A stretch of DNA of 64,000 nt from positions 51,246,264-51,310,263 of the forward strand of contig CM036621.1 of NCBI GenBank assembly GCA_020746105.1, written 5' to 3'. A program made the position numbers and the translations under genes. The stretch comes from Trogon surrucura. Taxonomy: Eukaryota > Chordata > Aves > Trogoniformes > Trogonidae. Below are positions 15,101 through 30,100 of the stretch, one piece after another. Position 1 is the first letter of the stretch, and each line of letters begins with the position of its first letter. The notes beneath the pieces are model-generated. The model had not been told where the DNA came from, searched no databases, and saw only the letters and a program-made list of their open reading frames with translations.

Positions 15101-18100
15101 ACATGCTGGTTCAACCCAAAAGACCCAAGAGCTCTACTAAGAGGCCTAAAATTTAGCCACTCATCAAGAGCTGTAAGCAATTCTCATTCTCCTGCCATGT
15201 TCAGAAATCACCAGGATGTGCTCAGAGCTGTACCTGCTTGAGCTTGCAGGGACATTTGAAACTGACCCTTTGGGACTAAGGCCTTGACTGAGGACAGCAT
15301 TACTGAAGACATGTAGGTGTATATTTAGCTTTCAGCTCCCTAGAGGACTCAAGTACATGCTTTGTTAAGTGTTTTCTTGGATGGAGTTACTTTCCTAAAT
15401 TGTAGTCTGAAGATAAGCCTCCAGCACCTGCACCAAGTAATTTGTTCAGCTGGAAACGGACGGCCCTTGAGCATCTCCTGTTCAGATGCTAGTAATATAT
15501 ATTTAGGAATGGTTTACATTTGTACACATCAGGACTTAAGAGGGAGCAGTGAGGGCAGCTATGTTAGTTAACCTTTTAAGCCAATTAAACCAATTCTTAT
15601 GCAAGTTACCATTATGGACAGTCTTTGTCAAAGTGTCCTACAAAAAAGGACCATTTTTAGCCTCTATTATCATTTTCCTGTCTTTCAGGTGGTGTGATTT
15701 CCTGATGGGTACAGAATTTCGTAAGTATTGTACAAGTTAGTGCAGGCAAAAGCAAGATGTCTGTAGTAAGCCTCAGAACAGAGACTCCAGAGATTTCAGA
15801 TTTCAGAGGGATCATATCTGTTTTCAGAGCCAATATTATTGCAATAAAATGCCCCAAGTTTTTCATTATTCAATTTTATACCACTTGTCTCCCAGCAGAG
15901 CACTGGCCTGATCTACCCTCTCTACAGTCACTAGCTGTTAGGAGACAATCTGTCAGAAAAGAAGCACTGAAAGGGAGTCAGGGGAATGAGAATCACATGG
16001 CAAAAGAAGGTGTGAAATGCTGAGGGTGGGAGCTCTGCAGATGTCTTTTTTTTTTTCCTTCCAAAGTACACAATTCAAGTAGTTCTACTCAGCATGTTAG
16101 AAACACACCTCTGTGAACTGAGTACCTCTGTGATTTTGAGATTCTATAAAAATCAACAGCACTTCCATGAATTGTATTCTTGGGCATTTGGGAATCATCA
16201 CAAGGTTATCTGGGTTTTTTTAAAACCCGTTTATTTGACCAGCTCTGCTAAACAACATGCAAACAGCATTGGCAGAACACCGCATCTCCACCTGGGTACC
16301 ACCAAATTCTGAACAGAGGTGTCCAAGGCCACAGTCCAGCAAAGCATTAGGGAACAAGTGGCAATACTGACCAGTGGAACCTCTAAGTGTGTAAAGTGAA
16401 GCACATGCTTGAAGCGCTTTGTTGGATCGCTGCCCAGTGCCACAAAGCTGTCCTCTGCATCCAAGGTAGATACAGGGCTGGCAAAGGAGAAAGAAGTGTG
16501 CAGTGAACACTGACACCATTTGGAATCATGTGAACCCTGCTCCATATTACATGCTTGGAAAGGGGGGCAGGTGGCAAGACTGGGCTTGGAGCATTGTATG
16601 CAACTAGAACTCAAATCTGCAGGAGTTGGTTTGCTGCCAGCCCCACAGGGCAACGTTGAAGGCACTTGGCAACAGCAGAACAGCCCGTCTGTGTCAGTAT
16701 ATGTCACTGTATGCAATCTATAGATTGAAAGCTTATCCCTTGGTGCTGTATTCCAGGTAAAAAAGTTACACGTTCGATGACTTTAAAACGAGCTGCTACA
16801 AAAACCTAAATTAGGAAGGAGAAAACAATGATAAATGGAAATATGCTATAAAGTTTTCCCCATAAATCTAATGTGAAGGCTGTTTTTATCACAGTCAAGA
16901 TTGTGTCACACAGATGCAGCCTGTAAAACACACATGAGAATAGCTAGGATACTCAAAACATCCCAGCAAAGGAAATAAAGCCTATCAACTCAGCAGTAGT
17001 TGTAAAGAATGATGCATTGCTACCTGGTCACTTTGCAGAATTCAGATCACTGTGTGAGTCTAAAGAGCATTTCATACTCCTCTGTATGCCGCATGGGCAA
17101 ACCTGAGGCACAACAGAGCCTAGAGCAAGGCATGTTCTCCTTATGAAATATTTGTCACTGAAGTCCGTCCTGCAAAGTCTATCTCCCAGGCAGTGTATTC
17201 AAGGCAGCAGGCTGGCTAAAGGGCTGTGGCTTTATTTGCTTCAACGTTAAGCTATATCATCTGTAAATGGAGAATTACATTGAGTGGAGCAGGGATAATT
17301 AGCCAGGATGAGAGGAACAAGCCATTTGCTCAAGAAGTGTCTGAGGAATCAGAAATTAAACTCTGTACTTCATTTAGAAGGAAATCTAGTGTTCATATAA
17401 TCGGTTCTTGGTTGCCTGTGACTGCAGGGAGAGTGGAAAGGAAGCCTTCTTTCAACCCCAGCCCAAGGACAAAGGAATACTGCGGCTGTTGGTAAGTAAA
17501 CAACATTTGTTCCCCAGTTGTCTGTTGCTTGGCAACCAAAGCTCCCTGTACAGTTTTAACTGATCAATGAGTCCTGCAAATGAGGAGGCATAATGATGCT
17601 CTCTTCAAAGCCTGTCTGAAGCTTCATCCCCATAGCAACCACCAGACCCAGCTTGACAAATTGATCACCTGATTCTGTCTTCTTAAAAGGCTGCTTATTT
17701 TTTTACAGCTGTGCACTGTGAGCAGTAGTGTTCACACATAGAATGGCACTTCTGTCCCCAACTTCAGTTTTAATGGCTCACATTAATGCAAATTAAATAA
17801 AGGCACAGAACCGGTAGCAGGTTTGATATAAAATCCCAAGGGAAGCCTCCTGATGGGATCAGAGCCTTGGAGAATAGCATTGCCCTTTCCACCGGTGAAA
17901 GAGTGCACCAAACCCCTTTTTGAGAAATCAGATCGATTCCTAGATTATATCCAGAAACCCACTCCATCCCACATTTCTTCTGTCACTGTAACGAAGAAAT
18001 TTCTTAAAACACCGCAGTGTTTTGGGTATGACATTTTCCAAAAGAGACAAGCAACACGACCAACATTTTCAGGAGGAGTTTAAGTGACATTCCTAAATCC

Positions 18101-21100
18101 ATCAAGACCTAAAAATATAGCTAGGCTTCCCCACCTCTCCACCCCCTGAAAACATTCATCAGCTTCATTCAGTGGCTGGCCCAGCCCTAACCCATGACAG
18201 ATTTTCAGCACTACTGGGTGGCTGGCACTAGTGAAAACCTGGTTCTTTCTTTACCTGCCCAAATCTAGATTTAAAGAAGTTAATTTATCAGCACCATGCA
18301 AGAAAATCATGGCCTGAGCTCCACAGGGCAAGCTGGGAGAATGTGTGGCTGTGCTTCTTTGTTAGTCTGTTCCTTTGGGCCTGTAGCCTAAAGCAAGCTA
18401 AGGAGCAGGATGCAGAAAAGGCATAATGAAAGCAATGGAGAGAAGCTTGCAAAAATCCTTTTCTAAAGGGAAAGGAAATTTGATCAGAAGGAAAACAGAA
18501 ACAGTATTAGTTGCCTGAGGCTGAATCCAGCTATGGAGCATTCAACCTGCAGGTTATTTGTTAGTGTCTTTAATTCTAAGAAACCAACATATCAGAAAAG
18601 ACAAAAGACACTGTCCCAACAGGCCAGTTAGAGATTTCTCCAGTGAAAGTGGCATTGAATATCAAGTGTCACCACCTTGTTCATCACCCAGAACTGAGAT
18701 TCCTTGAACTGTTTGAGATAAACATCCAGAACACTTGACGTGTACTGACAACAGCAGATACAAGATAATGGACTTCTGTGACCTCCATCATCGAGTAACA
18801 CAAGCTTAACTTTCTGCTGAAAGGGTTTGTACCTGGGATGTGCGGTACCTCTCTCCTGAGAGGTTTGGGAGGACATGTTTCCATCCAAGGAATTTCCACG
18901 ATGACATGCTGAAACAGTGGCCTTTGGAGGTACAGAATCTGGCTGCGCTGTCTCACAGACCACCTGTAGTCCCTTTGGATAGTTTTAATAAAAGAAAATA
19001 AGTATATAAACATATTTATCTCACTCATATTAGTTTTCTTACTGCAGTTTGTGTTTAGATATGACTATTACTTATACCATAACACCATGGTAGTACCACA
19101 AAGGAATTGATCAAGCCTGGAGCTTCTCAGTACTAGGCATCGTACAGGCAAAGGGTAAGACAGAGCTCTTGCTCCAAGAATATACATAAGATCAGGCTTC
19201 CATCAGATAAGACAGCATAAGGCCAAGGAGATCCTGACAACTATAGGCAATGTCCTTTGGATCCACTGCAGATGAGGACAGGAGCCTTCAGAAGAACTGT
19301 GAAGAACTGTAATTTCTGGAGATAGAATATTTTAGGACGGTAACTACAAGTGCTGTTTCAATTATAATCTTCCCCTCCCTCAGCTCCTTATTCATACTTG
19401 TCTAATCTTAGCACAGAATTTACCTCGATATGTCCACTCTCCAGATTAGGAGATTCACAAGTCACGCTCTGATTGTTGGTAGGTGAACTTCTCTTAGCTG
19501 AGAAAAGAAGTCAAAGGAGAACATTTCAGGAATCGCTTCTCATATTAAAATGTACCACTGAAAGGATAAACCAGAAAACAAAACAAAACCCAGAGCAACA
19601 TCTCTCTGCTGCAGACTTCCTAGGCATTATCCACAGCCATAAAAAGAAAAAAGGACTGTGTTAATTTCTGCACAAATGTTTAAACTGTGTTGTCAACAAC
19701 ACTGTCTACTGAAAATCTCTATATCTTTAAAGTTCCAACAGTCAAAGAAAACTTAGGACTAGTTCCTTTTTTTTAGTTCCAGGTCTGAAATCTTACTTTT
19801 TAATTCAGGAACTTGAAGCAGAGGGAGGAAGAGCTGGATGTCACAGATAGTTTAAAATAATTTGGAAAACCTAAATCTTTTCACTTCTGGACTGTCCCAG
19901 AGGTCTACAAAGCCTTCAGAACAAAATATGGCATCCAAAACAACTTGTCATTAGAAAAATCTGATTTAGCAAACTGCTTTTTCACTACTGGGAAAATTAC
20001 AGTTCTGTGCTTTTGAGAACAAGCAAACAATGCTACAGCGATATACCCAGTAAACTTTCAACTCACTACCTTGTAGGAATTATTAAAAACTATTGTCTAA
20101 AAATGTAAAATTAAAAAAGTTTGTTTAGGACTAGGACAGACACAAGTTTGGAAGCCTAAGCATCCAACTCCTGTCCCATTATGGCTGAAGTAAAAAGGAG
20201 GAGCAACCCCTTCCAGTATGCAAAAGCAAATTCACAACCTAAGCCTTCTTTAGAGCCTCTTGAAACTGCTTTATTTGATTTCATAACATAGTGAAATTCG
20301 AATTTTAGATAGGAGACACTACACTGCCCACTGTGTGCTCTTCACACAGTGAAGAGCACTTAATTTGTGTTTTCACACTTAATTTGTGTTCAGTGCCAGA
20401 CTGGGATAGCCTTCCCTGTCTGTGACAGGCTGCTGCTGGATACTGCCTTTGCACTTCTTAGCAACTAAGAAAGATACGGTGATACGAGATATGAGGTTGA
20501 GAGGAAATTATAAGCCTACTGAAGATTTTCTCACTTTCAATTTGCTCTCTCACCTCATATTTAATTATTATGTAAATGTCAGTTGACTGTGAAGGGGAAC
20601 AACCTTAAACTACTCTCAAAGTTTTGACTAGTTCCTGCAGGATTAACACATTCCTTCAAATACGATGGCTACAGAACATAAGGCAGCATCAGGCAAACAA
20701 AGGAAAGGTTTCCCAGCTCTCAGGAGCTACAGTACCACGACAAAGTCACAGACCTGTAACGATATTCCTGATTGGTTTTACAAGAGTGTTGAAGGCAGAA
20801 ACCTCAGGCTGTCTGTGTTCCCACATAGGCTGCCAAATAACAAGGCCACTTGCCAACCGAAATGTCAGGTCAGACTCCTAGGAAGACAAAGAGAGGATGT
20901 ATTGCACAAGTTCACACAACAGAAAGTTGTTTCTAATCTTAAAAGGTTGTCATTTCTCTGATCCACAACTCTTACAAGAAACGAGTGATACCATGTGCAG
21001 TTCTGTGGTAAGCATATGCTAACTCAAGGGCCACTGACACTACTCAGCAGACCTTAATACATTTCAAGTATAGCTACTAAAAATAATAGGGAAATCTCAA

Positions 21101-24100
21101 TAGAAAAATACACAAGTTGTTTTTTTCCAAGGGAAATTTCTGTACTAGTTAATTCTGTGTCAGTAAACATCACTTCTGACCATATATAAACACTTCATAT
21201 TTAATATTCAATCTCAACCTTACGATTTACACCACAAAACTTGAACTTCTTTCCCCAAAAGGGTAAGAATACGAAGTATTAAAACATTAACTTAGAAACT
21301 GAGAAAACATGAAATGTAACAAATTATTATGAAATAGCAGTATACAATAACTTTACCGTTATTAGCTCTGTTAGCACCTGACCTATATTAATACAGTCAT
21401 TGATACTACTTACACTTGTGCCATCATTTTTTTTACACATGCAAATAGCTGAAATCATGTAAATTAGTGCCCAAGTAAATCTCTGCAGGATGAAGGTGCA
21501 GGTATGCACTCACTTGGTCTAAGGTCACATCTACATTAGGAGGCACTGTTGCTGGTACAGTCCAGCTATCCCCATAAAGCAAACAAACATGGTAACAGCA
21601 GTTTTGGCAGCATAGTTATAGCTGTACCACCATATCCTGTTGACATAGCTCCACATGCCTCAGTGGTGGAAATCAATGATGCAGACAAAGCTAAAGGAAT
21701 GGCAAGAGCTGACTGCTTGTAGCTGTCCAGCCCTTCTATTCCCTACTCTTTGTTAATGCCATCTTATCATACTGAGCTCACAAGTCCTGTTATAAACTAA
21801 GCTTGTTTTTAACTATTATTTTTATTAAGGAGCACCTTGCAAGGCTTTTGGAAGTGGTAGCTGCAACATGTGCTGCATTTTTACTTTGCACTACTAGCTT
21901 TTGGTGACATGCCAACACTATCTACAGTTGTTAAGTTACAGGATTCATGCATCCCACTCAACCCCCCAAAGTCTCATTTAAAAACACATTGCTAAATACA
22001 CAAACCCTCTCCAAAGCTAGGAATTCAGTCATTTAGGTCTGCCTGTGCAAACGTATCATCTTCCTCGAGCACATGCATTACGTTGGTTAACCGATCAGAT
22101 AGCATTCTTCCCCTGAGACCTCTACCTCTGTGAAACACGGAGGGGACAATCCTGACTTAGCGAGTCAGTTACATGCCTCATTTACTTCACCTTTTTTGAG
22201 CTTTGGTTTGGTAACAGAAACATGCATGTTTTCTTTCTGTCACTACAGTATCTCAGAGATCTCAGAAATTTTCAAGGTAAAGCTGAGAGATACTGTTATT
22301 AACTCCTGGGAAACTACAACCCAGGAAGATTAATATAAAAAAAAAATGAAACCAAATCTCTAATAGCCATGGTCTACATCCAGCTTCATTTCATTTATTC
22401 AAAGGGCAGCTCACATTTGTGTGTGCAACACTGGGAAGAATTCAGCATTTCTTCTTATTGCATCCGAGTAGTTTATGGAGAAAATGTGAAACCACTAAGC
22501 ATCTACAAAAAAATTGGGGTAAATAAATTGACCAATACTGTACAGGAACTCAGTAGAAGCAGGGAAAGAATTACGCTCTCCAGACCTGCTTTCACTTGCC
22601 TTAACCAAAGACTATCCTTTATATTTTGTACGTTCTTATCTTCAACTGTTGCAGCATACAAGGCTGTTCTAATATATATTCTAATCTTTTAGAATGAATA
22701 ACAGACTCCATCATGACTTTATAGACTTTTTCAAAGCATCTGCTCTCCAGAGCTAGTTTCCCTCCTGAGGCCTAGCTGGCTAAATCGCAGTCCTTCAGAA
22801 CAACTGAAGATGAGAGGCAGGAGTCAGAGCACTCAGAAAATGTCTCCTCACCACACAGTTCTGCAAAGCTGATGCACTCATAAAACCAACAGAGGGACCC
22901 TGGCAGACAGAAGCCTGCAGACTGCTTCCAACTTCAGAACAAAGGAATGCTCAATTGCCTTTGCCACTGCCGTGCTTATACCACTACCACACATTCTTGG
23001 TAATTAACATCAAGATGATTACTAGTGACAACAACAAATCCCAGTGGCAGCCCCATGGTGGAATCCCTGAAAAGCTAGCAAGGCCCTTCTGAGCAATAGC
23101 TGAGAATCACTGGGGCAAGTTAAGCTCACAATCTTTTCTGCAGATTCCAAGGTGCCAAAGACTTCACAAGGGCCACCAATCTTTGACATTCCTGAGGGTT
23201 GCAAATGGCTCACTTCAAATTTATTTGCTTTTGTTTCTGTCTGATGCTGTGGTGATTGTTTATGTCATTGGAAGTATTACTTCCTGACGGTGCTGATATT
23301 TTGCCACCTTGTTAAAACATTTCCAGCAGCCACTCAGTGTGCACTGAAGGCTGAATTAAATAATAAGCACAAAGGCAAAATCATTCTTTTCCTGCTCAGA
23401 GCTGTCTCCAAACAAGTATCCCATGAGTGTTCCACTTACCTTAATCCTGTGTACAAGGGGAGCAAAGAGGAACACAAAGAGCTCCACTGTGGCCATGGAG
23501 TTCTGAAAGAACTTCCTTCTGTTATTCTCTTCCTCATCATTTGTGGCACTGGGCTGGGGATGTCCAGGTGATCCTTGGTTTTCAGCCTGGTGTATAAAGG
23601 CACTACTGCTCCCTCCCCAACTAGAGCCTCTGTCTCCTCCAAATCGGTCATTGCTGCAGTCCTGAGGGGCCTCCAGCAGCATCCAGTGAAGAGTGTGAAG
23701 AAGCTTTGTTTCAGCTACTCCAAGCTTATCCTGATGTCCTGGATGGAAAAATGCATCACAATATCTCATAGGATTTCCATTAATGGTATTGTTGAAACTT
23801 TCAGAGTCACAGAGGAAAACTGGGCATCCAAATTCCTGATAAGCATTTGAAAATTAAAAATCTACCACTAAAAACATCAGCTCTCTGTTTCATTACGTTT
23901 GACATCTCCTAAGTCACAAGTCTCTGTTTATTTCACAGCATTTGCAGTTCAGTCCCTGCAATGTCATTTACAGGGCAAGTGAATGCATCGACATAGAGTG
24001 GTCCTAAGAGATGCCACCTCCACAGTCTTGTCTGTTTGACTGTATTGAAACAGATAAAATACAAGTGAACACCGCGAGGTACTCAAGCTGTGTCCTGTTA

Positions 24101-27100
24101 ATGTTCCCTACTGGCATGTCTTTGAAGCAAATTCCTCCTGAAAACATTGCTGAAATCAGTAAAAGACTAGTAAAGTAAGTTAGATTTGGATCTAGCCCTA
24201 TCCTTATTGAACTTATCTGCTGAGAATTACATGCATTGGTCTGAATAAAAAGAAGAAAAAATAATAATAAATGAAGATATTAAAAGTACCTGCTGTAATT
24301 GGCCACTGCAGCATGCCTTGAAAGAAATATGTGTTCCTTCAAGGAACCCATGCCCACTGACTGGTAAGGCTTTTGCTAAAACTAGTTCTATTATCTCTAG
24401 AAAACAACTAGCAAACTATTATTGAAGTACTTTGATTCTTCACTTCATCAGACCACTAACTTCACTGCGGAAGTTCTCACAGGTTACCATGCTATAAATG
24501 AGAACAGATTAAGAAAGGCAATCCACAGAATGAACTTACTGGGATTCTAGGATTTAGAATCAGTCTGGCATATTTTGGTTGATAACTTCAGAAACAGAAA
24601 AACAAACTCACACGAGCACTAACCTAGCTTGTTTCGGTTGGAGAGCAGCGTTGCGGTGCAGTGCAGCACATGTGGGAGTGCGGCTTGGACAAGTTCCCAG
24701 CGAGAAATGCTCTGGATGGCTTCAGAGAGAGCTGGAGAAAGGCCATGCAGCTTGTTCTCTACTAAAACTCTTTCAAAAGACTAAAAGAAAGAACAAAGAG
24801 AAAACAACAGTGTATATCTATTTCTGCACATAGTGCCTTCTAGTACATAGAACATTATTTTAAAAAACCTATGACCTGTAATTTTTCAGCATACAACTAA
24901 AGCATACCTTATAATATTTTTCCTGAAAGTCCCAGACTGTAGCTAAAGCTCACCAGACCTATGGACATATTTGGCCAAGAAACAAATGAGCCACTCAATA
25001 TATTTTCTGCAATAAAAAAAGAATTAAAGCAAGTATTACATGTATATTAGTGTGTGCTGACATCAAGCCAGACCTACAGTTGTGCTGGGTATTAATCTGG
25101 CATGCTAGTAATCTTGCTGGAAGTCACAGGAGCTAACGAAGCCTGCATTTGTGGAGCTGAGAGCTGGATATTCTTCTCACACACATGCTCTTTCAGTTTA
25201 GTGTAACAAAAAGGGCAACCCATTAAAGGTATATGGGCCTTAGGAAATGTTTTTGCACCCTGCCACAAAATATAATCAGTGTACAAAATTTTTTAGAGAG
25301 TCACAACGTAATGGTTTTGCAAACACTTAAAAGAGCTGATGGTTGCAGCAAGTTCATTATTTCCATCTGAAGCAACACAAAATAAGACTACCTGCCTTGG
25401 AAAGCCCTAAGGAAGTTTCTTCTTGCTAGTTGCTCCAACCATTTCAATAAGTTCTTCCTCTGACCAGATGCAAAGATCTCATTCTAGGCTACAAAAGCAG
25501 TTATTTAACTTCACTGAAGTTCCCAAAGCGAAGAAATACATCACAGAGAATGCATGTCCTCACCATATACCAGCTTAGCCTCCTGGCTACTTATTTGTTC
25601 ACAAGCTGTTTCACCAATTAGGCTCTGGGCAAATAAGTAACTGTTGGCATTGATGATTTAACGGATGCTTCAAATGCATAAAACTTATTCTTCAGCACTA
25701 GCTATATTGATTTTTCCTGTAAAATTGGGGAGGTAATAAGAATAAACTTAATTACAAAAAGGAACAGCAAAAAGGGCAGCAGTCGTAACCTAGCTCTCTG
25801 AAGTGACCAGGCATGGCATGCTAACCAGTGGTAACATGCACTCTTCTGCAGACCCCAGGAGCTGTGCACATTGGGTCTCTCGGGTCATGGCCACATGCAC
25901 AGGTGTGGGCAGATATGAGATAGTCTGCTGAGAGGCAGGATGCCTTAGTGCAAGTACAGTGGCTGCACCATTGTGGTTTTACACAATTCCCGTAACAGCT
26001 CCATGCTAGCCAGCACGGAGACAGAGATGCAACATCTATTTTTATTCACAACCTAAGACAGAAACTTCCCAATAGTACCAGACACAGAGCAAAAGACAGG
26101 GAGATGGACTACATGATTTATGCAGATGTATTTGGGAGGTAATCAAAACTGAATGTGCTTATAGAAGACTAAGACTGTGGTAACACAAATTGAGCCTAAG
26201 GAAATACCAACTGTAAATATCAGAGTTGCCAACAAACGTAACTGCATAGAAAGCCAGAAAGGAGTGACAGAAAGTCACACCTACTAGGAATCCCAGGGTC
26301 TAGTCAGAAAATTCAACAGAATCTTCATGAACCAATGGCTGAAATAGAAGGGCATTAGTTGTAATATGTGAGCAAAAATGCTGGCTTCCTGAGGATTAGT
26401 CAAAAATAATGTGCCATGGATTAGGTTGTCAGCAGCGTGTATTTCTTAGCACCAGGAACGGATCAAATGTCTGCCAGTGATCTGCTGGGTGCCACAGTCT
26501 CCTGCCCTTCATTCCTTTCAGCTCATGAACAGGGTAACATGAAGCGATGGCAGGTGCCTGGAAAGCCTGAGCAGGCGGAAGAGCAAAGTACTCATTGCAA
26601 GGTCTGGGTATTCTGTTCTGTTCAGGAACTATGAAATCATCAAATCACAGCAGCAGTCGAGAGCAGATTAACCTAGAGACAACATAGGTCTAGAACAACT
26701 GTCCCAAACAAGGTTACATAACAAAAGGGGGGAACAAAGCAGCAAAGCATCCCCAGAAGCAAAACAAGAGGAACAGGGTTAATGCGTGGTTACAAACACC
26801 ACAAAGCCTTAAAGAGCTGGTGAAAAACATGAGATTTTATTTATTTTTGTCAAAAGGGGGCAGGATGACACTCCTCATTTGTTGCTCCAGCCATACACTC
26901 CCACTTCCGGGATGTGGGTGATCTCTGTGTACTCACTGAGTGAGCCCTGGGGCTCACTGAAACCTACATTCAGCCAAGTCAAGCTTCTATACAAGCCAAA
27001 ATGAAGCTCAGCACGAAGGAAAGGAGTTTCTATCACGTTAGTGATCTGAATTAGCTCACCAAAAGGCCTGCCAAGCACCAGTACTGACCTAGGCTTACCA

Positions 27101-30100
27101 AAAGAAATTATCTTCTCACCTCCAGTAGAAAAGCCAAATTATAAGACCACACTTCAGTACAACGACAAAGTGACTCCGGTTACAGAGCAAAGGAAAGAAG
27201 CAGAAGGAAAAAACACTGAGAGCAGCAACACTACTCTGAAGCATGACAGAAGACACATCATTGCTTTTTGGTTTCCATTCAAGGTCTCATTCACAGGTAC
27301 TTCATGGTATCAGAAAGTCCTCCAACAGCTGCTTTCTGGAAGCTCTGGCCCACATTCTGCCTAGTTCAAAAAGTCAAGAGGAAGCCAAGATGTCTGCAGT
27401 TACATCTTTAAATCATGCTTGTATTCACCTCAACATTTTGGATTTCTGAGCCACATGAAGCTTTTCCTACATGGTTAGCCATCAGATTTCTCTGTTCTCT
27501 TCTGGCCTGAGCAGAAAACCTAAATGTATTTCTGTGCCACAATGAAAGATTAGCTTCTGGAACAGCATATGGGATCACAAGCATCTGAGACAGAAGTACT
27601 GCATGTTGCCAGAAAAATGCTAACACAAAGGCTGCATATGGTACGTATGGTACGTTTCCATATCACGAAGGTATGGAAACCACAGAGTGTCCCTGTTCCC
27701 TGTGTGCTACAGGCACTGGTTGGCACAACTGCCACTGTGCATGTACTGTCAGCATGGGACCTAGCTGCCATCAACCCCCACTCTGAGGACTGTCACAAGC
27801 AGCCCAACAAGAACACACAGTTCTTTGGACAATGTTCCCATGGGACTTTCCTGGAGTTCTCCATAAATGTTCAGCTAATTGCAGTTTCTGTCTATATCAG
27901 ACATTCAGAATACAAGGACCTGGGTTAGCATTTGCTTCTGTAGAACTTCCCCTTTGGTCTGCTATGGCTCTACTCTAATTTTCAGGACTCACAATGGAGA
28001 ATATATAGACAAGAAGATGCAATTTTTCACCCCACGTGAACTTCGCAACTGCTGCTACAGTTGAGAGGATTTATATGCTTCAATGAGAATGCTGAATGAG
28101 AATGCCTGAAGTAAGCTCCTTCTAAGTCAGTCAGAAGAGAGATATTGTCATGCTATAGATATGTCTGGAGCTGTAGCCTCAGGGATGCTGCTTGGTTAAG
28201 AAAAGTTACCTACTTAGAGCAGGTTTGTCCATGCTTGCAACACCCCACATACCAAATGAGGATAAAGGACATCTGCCAAGGTGGTAGTGAGGAAGTCAGT
28301 ATTATGCCTTGGCTGGAGAAAGGGCAGCCCCTTTCAGCACTGTTGTGTGTGTGTGTGTGTTCAGCTCCCTCAGGGCCACTTACACAAGCATTTTTTCCTT
28401 TTAGCCTGGTGGTGCCATCTGTTTTCACAGAAAGCAGCGGTCAGTCTTGTCTGGCTGCCTTCCAGCTGCTGCTGTTCTCCTTTTACTTTCTTCTCCACCA
28501 AGAATCAAAAGGTCTGTCAAACACTTGTGACCAGGGTCAGCCTTTGCTGCTGGAACAGGAATGCTCCTGAAGAAGGTTAGACAAGTAGTGCAGGACAAAG
28601 CAGATTTCGGTCTGAGCTTTGCCATGGTTTCTTATACAGTTTAGCTTGAGTCACATGACTTCCCCTGCTCTAAGTCCATGGGAGCTGTACCTGCAGGGAA
28701 CTGCATAAATCAGCAAGGGCTCAGCCAAGCCTCTCGCCCCTACTAGACAGCCAGGGCCTTGGGAAACTCAGCATCCCCCTGTTCCACCCTCTAGGGAGTG
28801 CCAGATGAGCTACTGGTCTCCCTTAGAGAAGTAACCCTACTCACTTGAAAATAAAATAAAAAAAGCACTAAGCTAGGAGAGCAGTGCCCAGCACTTAGCT
28901 TAGTGTTTGTACAGAAAGACCCTGGCAGAGACACAGAGAAACTACCAGTGCTTCTTGAACCAGACTTCCATCTTTGGAGAGAACCTTATTGCCCTATTCT
29001 TCCAAAGCTCAGGCTGCATCATGGCGGAAAGCAGAGGGCATTGCTAAAGTCACTTCACACAAACCGGAAAAAAAACTTAAAATGCAGGCAGACAGTATTG
29101 TCAGTCTGGGCAAAGTCCTCTGAGTAGGCAAGAGTTCCTAGAAAGATCTAAAACATTAATCTAGGGGTTCACAGCCCAAGGGATGGTGAGGTTCCATTGT
29201 TTACTAAACATAGTAATAGTACAAATATTGACAAGCAACGAAACAGGGATGCCAAGCACTTTATTTACAGAAAATTCCCATGTTAAAGAACTCAGTTTTC
29301 TGCAGATTGGCTAGATAAAATAAAGATGTCCTCTTTTAAAATTTTGTTCCATATCTATTCTTTAATCATTTATAGCAACCAAACATATTACTACATTTGC
29401 AAAATCAAGTTAAAAACCAGAAAAAAGATAAACTTTGAATTTGCATGACCCTCCAGAAAATGTTTGGGTTTTTCATGCCAAATAAAATCCAGGGTAAAAG
29501 AACTGAAAACACACCCTTGAGTCCTTCATGCCAGAAAATGCATTAGCTTTGTAGAGCATTCACATACGTTCCTGCGAGGTCACTTGTAGCTCTGAGTCAC
29601 ACACATTAGGAATGACAGGGCAGAAGAATTTCAGAATGTGGAGGAGAAAAACCATTAAATCTATACTGAGGCACAAGAGCATTTAGACAGTGCAACACAA
29701 TATGGGAGGTGGGTATTTATCCTCAGATTAAAGCCTAGTATTCACAGACCTACTGGAATCAGTGTGATTGTTCAGGTAAGGAAAACAAGGCTATGAAAGG
29801 GACATTTTTTCCCCTCAAGTGTTATGGTACAAAGCAAAGCTCAAAGAAGCAGTGCAATCTGCTCTTGCAGACCAGATGCTGCACTCACTGAACTAGGCCT
29901 CCAGCATCTGCTTCCTCAATGCACAATATGCAGCAAATTCTACTGCAGCAAGTTGAGAGTCAAGAATAATAATAGGCTACTGCACAATGATTTATCATAT
30001 GCACTGTCAGACAGTTAACAGCATACAGACATACTTAAAACAATTCTGGCTAAATAATTTTAAAAGGACAGATCATGTAACAGGTGCACAATATTTTTAG

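Larger units (their letters stand above)
19498..20753 (-). other. UNC80 intron 5
   Basis: Contains the inverted repeat and direct repeat at 20,335-20,390; otherwise nothing recognised. Confidence 0.85.

Noticed and set aside
16231-16716. 161-codon minus-strand frame in UNC80 intron 7
   Set aside because: It does not fit UNC80 phase or homology, and exons 7 and 8 join directly across it.
28145-28570. 141-codon + strand frame including the (GT)n tract
   Set aside because: It includes a microsatellite-coded CVCVC stretch and has no homology.
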